This document shows, one piece after another, positions 60,068 through 64,000 of a stretch of 64,000 nt of DNA; positions within the stretch are counted from its first letter, which is position 1; each line of letters opens with the position of its first letter. The notes below the pieces were generated by a model. The model was not told where the DNA came from. It saw nothing but the letters and a program-made list of their open reading frames with translations, and made no database searches. The stretch spans positions 620,001-684,000 of the forward strand of contig JAFEKR010000021.1 of NCBI GenBank assembly GCA_019022495.1, read 5' to 3'. The position numbers and the translations under genes were made by a program. Source of the stretch: Epichloe hybrida. Lineage: Eukaryota > Ascomycota > Sordariomycetes > Hypocreales > Clavicipitaceae.

Positions 60068-61307
60068 ATATTATTTACGCTAGTTAGCTCTATAGATAGC
60101 TATTACTAGTACTCCTACTACTAAGTTAAAAAGGAAAACCTTATACTAGGAAGAAAAACCCCCTTATATTTATATACAGGCTAGCGCTAGCCTTATAATA
60201 AGTCTATGCTACTTAGTGTGTTTTCTATTATAAGTGTTTATTACTAGCTTATACTAGCCTTATTTTATTAGAAAGAAAAAGAAAGAAAAAATATATAAAA
60301 TAAGCCCCTTCTAGTCCTATTCTAGTATAATAATATATTTATTCTAAGTCTTTTTACTTTAGGCTAGGGTAAAGTAAATCTGGATTTATAGTATTAATTT
60401 ACTTCTTATTTACTTTTATACTAACTTTTCTATAGCCTTACTTTTTAGCTATCTCTAGCTTACCTTTACCTTATATTACTAGTAAAGTCTAAGTACCTAG
60501 TTTTATTTAATTAGTATAAGGGAAAGGTAGTTATAGCCCTAGACTAGGATAGTCCTAGGTTAAGATTACTTATATATTATTAGATTTATTAATTATATTA
60601 TGCTTTATTTTTAAGTAAGTTATCTAAATTATCCCCCCCCCTCTCTCTATAAGTATAAAAAAAAAGCTCTCCTCTCTCTAGGGTCTTAGTCTTTTTTTTC
60701 TTTTTATATTAAACTTCCTATAAGTTTTTCTTTTCTTTCTAGCTATTTAAGGCTATCCTAGGCTAAGGTTAGATTATTTACTAATATTTACTATAGATTT
60801 AGAATAAATCTAGTATAATAGTATTAGAAGCTATAAGTACTTTAGTATTACTACTTATCTAGCTTTAATTTACCTAGGAATTATATAAGTATAAGGACTT
60901 CCTAAGGAAGTTTATAACTAAGAAGTAATATATATAGGTTATAGAAAAGGGTTTATTTATAAGTTATATTTACCTTTATTCTAGGCTTATTTTATTACTA
61001 ATTTACCTTAGCTTAGTATACTAAGAGAAGTCTAATATATATTCTATAAATCTTATTTAATTTAGGACCTTAGGTATTAGTACTATCTTATTATTAGTAA
61101 GTTAGCCTTACTTTAGCTTAGTAATAAGGCTAACTTACTAAATAAGGGTAGTTACTAATATATATTTTAACTATTAGGTTTAAAACTATTAATACTACTA
61201 GGTAATAATTACCTTTATTCTAGCTTAGTTTTATATTTAATTTACTATATAGCTAAATATATTTAGTAACTAAAATAAGTACTAGTAGTTAGTTAAGACT
61301 TAGGCTT
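60068..61307 (-). mobile_element. LINE 3' fragment (reverse), cut by a Gypsy LTR
   Basis: Reverse terminus TTACGCTAGTTAGCTC at the left, then the 3' untranslated part with a C run at 60633-60640 and sequence matching 49370-50600 in reverse. At 61308 it is interrupted by TGTGAGAAC. The LINE sequence beyond (TCTATAGCTAATAAAGG, reversed) is not seen, which suits an insertion whose other end is outside the window. Confidence 0.85.
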
Positions 61308-64000
61308 TGTGAGAACAAAGGGATAGCTAGGCAAGAGGTATAGGGGCGTTCGTATATTGACTAAAGCTTGCTAGGTCTAAGTGTGTTATGCGTGTAAGTC
61401 GCTAGCTTATAGCTAGTAGCTTACTAGTATTACGTAAACCTAGCCCTAGGGCGTAGTGTGCTTACTAGGTGGTGCGCTAGTATACTTGTATTATAAGTAA
61501 GCCTTATAATTATTCCCTTACTTATAGCTAGGCTTTTAAATAGCCTTTACTAGCTAGTATATAATTACTTACTAGGTAATAGCTAATATTAAAATAATAA
61601 TAACTAGTAGCTTACCTTTACCTTTAAATTACTTATAGCTTCCTACTATATTATATACTTTTTCCCCCCTTAACTTTAGGAATTACCCTTTAGATTCTAT
61701 TATACCTTTAGTTTCCTTATACTATTACCCTTATTATTCCTAAGCTCTTTACTATAGAAAATAAGTCTATTTACTTAAAAAACTATAGCTATATATATTA
61801 TTTATATATAGGCTACTCTAAGTTTAAGAGAAGCCCTTTAATCTTACTTACCTTACCTTAAATTAACTACCAATTCCCTTATGTTTTAATTATTAATAAT
61901 AAATATACTAAGCTTATAAAATATTATATTTAATATATTTACTATAGTAATACTTATAAGGGAGTAGGTTAGCTCCTTCTCCCCTATATTTTACTCTCTT
62001 ATTACTAACTATTTCTTTATAGGTAATAGTAATAATAAAGGGTGATTTTACTAATCTTCTTACTATTTTAGATTAGATTTAAACTCTTATAAATGCTATA
62101 GATGCTAGTATTATATTAAAAGGCCTTATCTTTCTAGAGAAGACTTGCTTTTATTTTACTAAGTATATACTATCTCTTATACTTACCTTTAATTATATAA
62201 ATATAGCTTACTAAATTATATTTAGTTTAATAAGTACTATAAAGGTATAGTAAGTATATTATTTCCTCTCCTATTTACTAGCCTTTTACTTATAATTAGG
62301 TATAGATTACTTTTGCTACTTACTAGTAGTATATTATTTTATACTAATAACTTTTAGTTACTATATATCCTACTCTTACTCTAGGGATTATAAGATTTAC
62401 TTACCTTATTTATCCCCTTTTTACTACCTATTTACTGATAATTTATAGAATAATTATTAGGAATATCTTGCTATTTAGAATATATTGATAATTTTGTAAT
62501 TATAGTTCTCTAATCTAGGGTATATTCCCTAGACTATAGTAAAACACTAGTGTTACCTTATAATATAGTAGGTAATTACTAAGAATAAGAATAACGCTAA
62601 GTATCTTATCTAAAATAGTAAGGTATTGTCTTATATAAGCACTATAATCCGCGGGTTTCCTATAAAACTTAGCTCTCTTTAGGTATATTTTCCTTTATTA
62701 TTTAGTAGATAGCTTAATAAGGTTTTTAATTAGAGTGTAATAGTAGCTAATAAGGCTAGGCCTTTTCTATAATTACCTTATTCCTTATTACTTATAAATT
62801 ACTTATATCTTATTATACTTCTTACTTACTTTACTTTAATAAAAAGCCTAAATTATATATTAAGCGCCTTCTATATCTTTTACTACTACTTACTAGTTAT
62901 ATTTACTTAGCTAGCCCTTTTATTTTACTAGGTATTTATTACCTTTATATATCTTCCTATAATCCTTAACTTCTTTAACTTTAAACTTATTATTATTATC
63001 TTTAAGGTTAGGTATTAGTATATCCTTATCTAGAGCGTCTTCCTAGTAATTCTATAGCTTTAATAGGCTAATATAGAATACGTTATATAGTTAACTATAC
63101 TTATTAGGTAGTGCTAGTTAGTATGCTTATTTACCTATAGTATTAAGTATTTAAAATAGCTTAATAAATCTTAGGTTTAGCTTTTATTTTACATCCTTAA
63201 GCCTAATATTCTTTGCTAATAGTAGTACTAAGTCTTCTCTTTTTAATATTATTAGCTAATATCTCTAGTTATAGTACTTTGCTTACGCTTTAGTAGCCCT
63301 TGCCTAGTTATATACTAGTTTCTTCCTAATCTTATATAGCTTTTAGATATATATGTAAGCTTCTAGGACCTTCCTCTCCTTACTCTTGCTCTTAAGAGCT
63401 AGGTGGAACTTAGGTAAATAGCTTATAAGGGTATAATTAGGGGAGTAACCTATTATTTTATTAATAGTATTATTATATATAAATTAAGCTATTAGGAGTA
63501 GCTTTAGCTATAGCTATTAGTTTTCTTTAATAAAACATTATAAGTAATGTTTAAGTACTTAGTTTATTCTTTTTATTTACTTATTAGTTTAGGGGTAAAA
63601 TACTATTAAAAGCCTTCGCTTTACACATAACTAGTAATATACCTCTAACTAGAATTAACTTGTGAATACTAACCCTCTATTAGATATAATACCCTCTAGC
63701 GCTTTAAATTATAGCTTAATCTCCTTATAGAATAACTTTACTAACTTAGCTATATTAATTATAGTCTTTATAGGAAGGAAGATAGAGTACTTAGTAAATT
63801 AGTTTATAATTACTAGGATTACATTAGTTTCTTACTTGCCTAGCTATACTAGTAGTAAACCTATAATAAAATCTATTAAGATCTTTACCTATAGTTACCT
63901 TAGTATTAGTAGTGATTTAAGGTTTCTATATAGGTAATGCCTTCTAGCTACCATATACTAGCATACTCTAAAGCTAGATATATAGTTTAAAATAGCTTTA
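61308..64000 (-). mobile_element. Ty3/Gypsy element, 3' LTR through integrase, running off the right edge
   Basis: The left end is an LTR starting TGTGAGAACAAAGGG (aligned to 17720 for about 350 bp). A long AT-rich stretch without assignable content follows (about 61700-62857), then the reversed pol 3' end. The LTR's inner boundary is not fixed. The association of this LTR with this Gypsy family is inferred from position. The LTR is lightly mutated compared with pol. Confidence 0.65.
62858..64000 (-). pseudogene. Gypsy chromovirus integrase-chromodomain remnant
   Basis: The reverse complement matches 2410-3590 of the plus-strand Gypsy copy. The chromodomain lies at about 62870-62990 (KVKEVKDYRK-like start near 62985) and the integrase from about 63000 to the window edge. 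An integrase core with L-I-D-F-I-x-G-L lies near 63860. Chromodomains at the integrase C terminus direct chromoviruses to histone-marked chromatin in known cases. Stops interrupt every frame. Confidence 0.78.

Overview
This window reads as an AT-rich, repeat-dense compartment of a filamentous ascomycete (Pezizomycotina) nuclear genome. The evidence is indirect but consistent. Nearly all of the DNA is ancient transposon sequence saturated with C-to-T and G-to-A transitions. TpA is everywhere and CpA/TpG are depleted, as repeat-induced point mutation (RIP) leaves behind. The element families (Ty1/Copia, a chromodomain Ty3/Gypsy, a Tad-like LINE, hAT-like and mariner-like MITEs) suit such a genome, and the one clear intron is short, as in fungi. 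I see no tRNA, rRNA, CRISPR array, operon or bacterial signal.

Layout. 1-350: end of a minus-strand Copia-1 element. 351-3606: decayed Gypsy pol with a chromodomain. 4225-10851: Copia-1 copy A. 10852-11850: minisatellite with an exact 101-bp period at its start. 12501-15140: palindromes and MITEs. 15198-15959: a SINE-like retroposon. 16166-17299: an intact 377-codon gene on the minus strand. 17697-18871: remnants of the retroposon, a Gypsy LTR and Copia-2. 18872-24637: the longest LINE (minus). 24638-38627: Copia-1 copy D (minus), split by a complete Copia-2 (25553-32116) and by a LINE 3' fragment. 39012-41334: Copia-2 3' end carrying another retroposon. 42346-43184: a two-exon gene with one premature stop. 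43185-47935: featureless AT-rich DNA. 48050-50602: LINE 3' half split by an unmutated 837-bp insertion. 52367-59950: Copia-1 copy C with a retroposon inside. 60068-61307: LINE 3' end. 61308-64000: a minus-strand Gypsy element running off the window.

Only two loci look like ordinary genes. Both sit in islands of near-balanced base composition and neither matches a family I recognise. Gene 1 is open throughout. Gene 2 is broken only by a TAG that is one CpA-to-TpA step from CAG, which looks like RIP leaking from neighbouring repeats. Isolated genes in AT-rich, RIP-affected blocks recall effector-bearing compartments of some plant-associated fungi, but neither protein shows a signal peptide, so that parallel is only suggestive.

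The least expected content is a roughly 0.76-kb, 5'-truncating retroposon family with 13-bp target duplications and an A-rich tail (four copies plus a remnant), and a GC-richer 837-bp insertion of unknown type flanked by a 7-bp duplication. No element here encodes an intact enzyme. In the Gypsy, Copia and LINE reverse transcriptases one or both catalytic aspartates read as asparagine. Coordinates of decayed elements are read by eye against the other copies and are approximate unless a target duplication fixes them.
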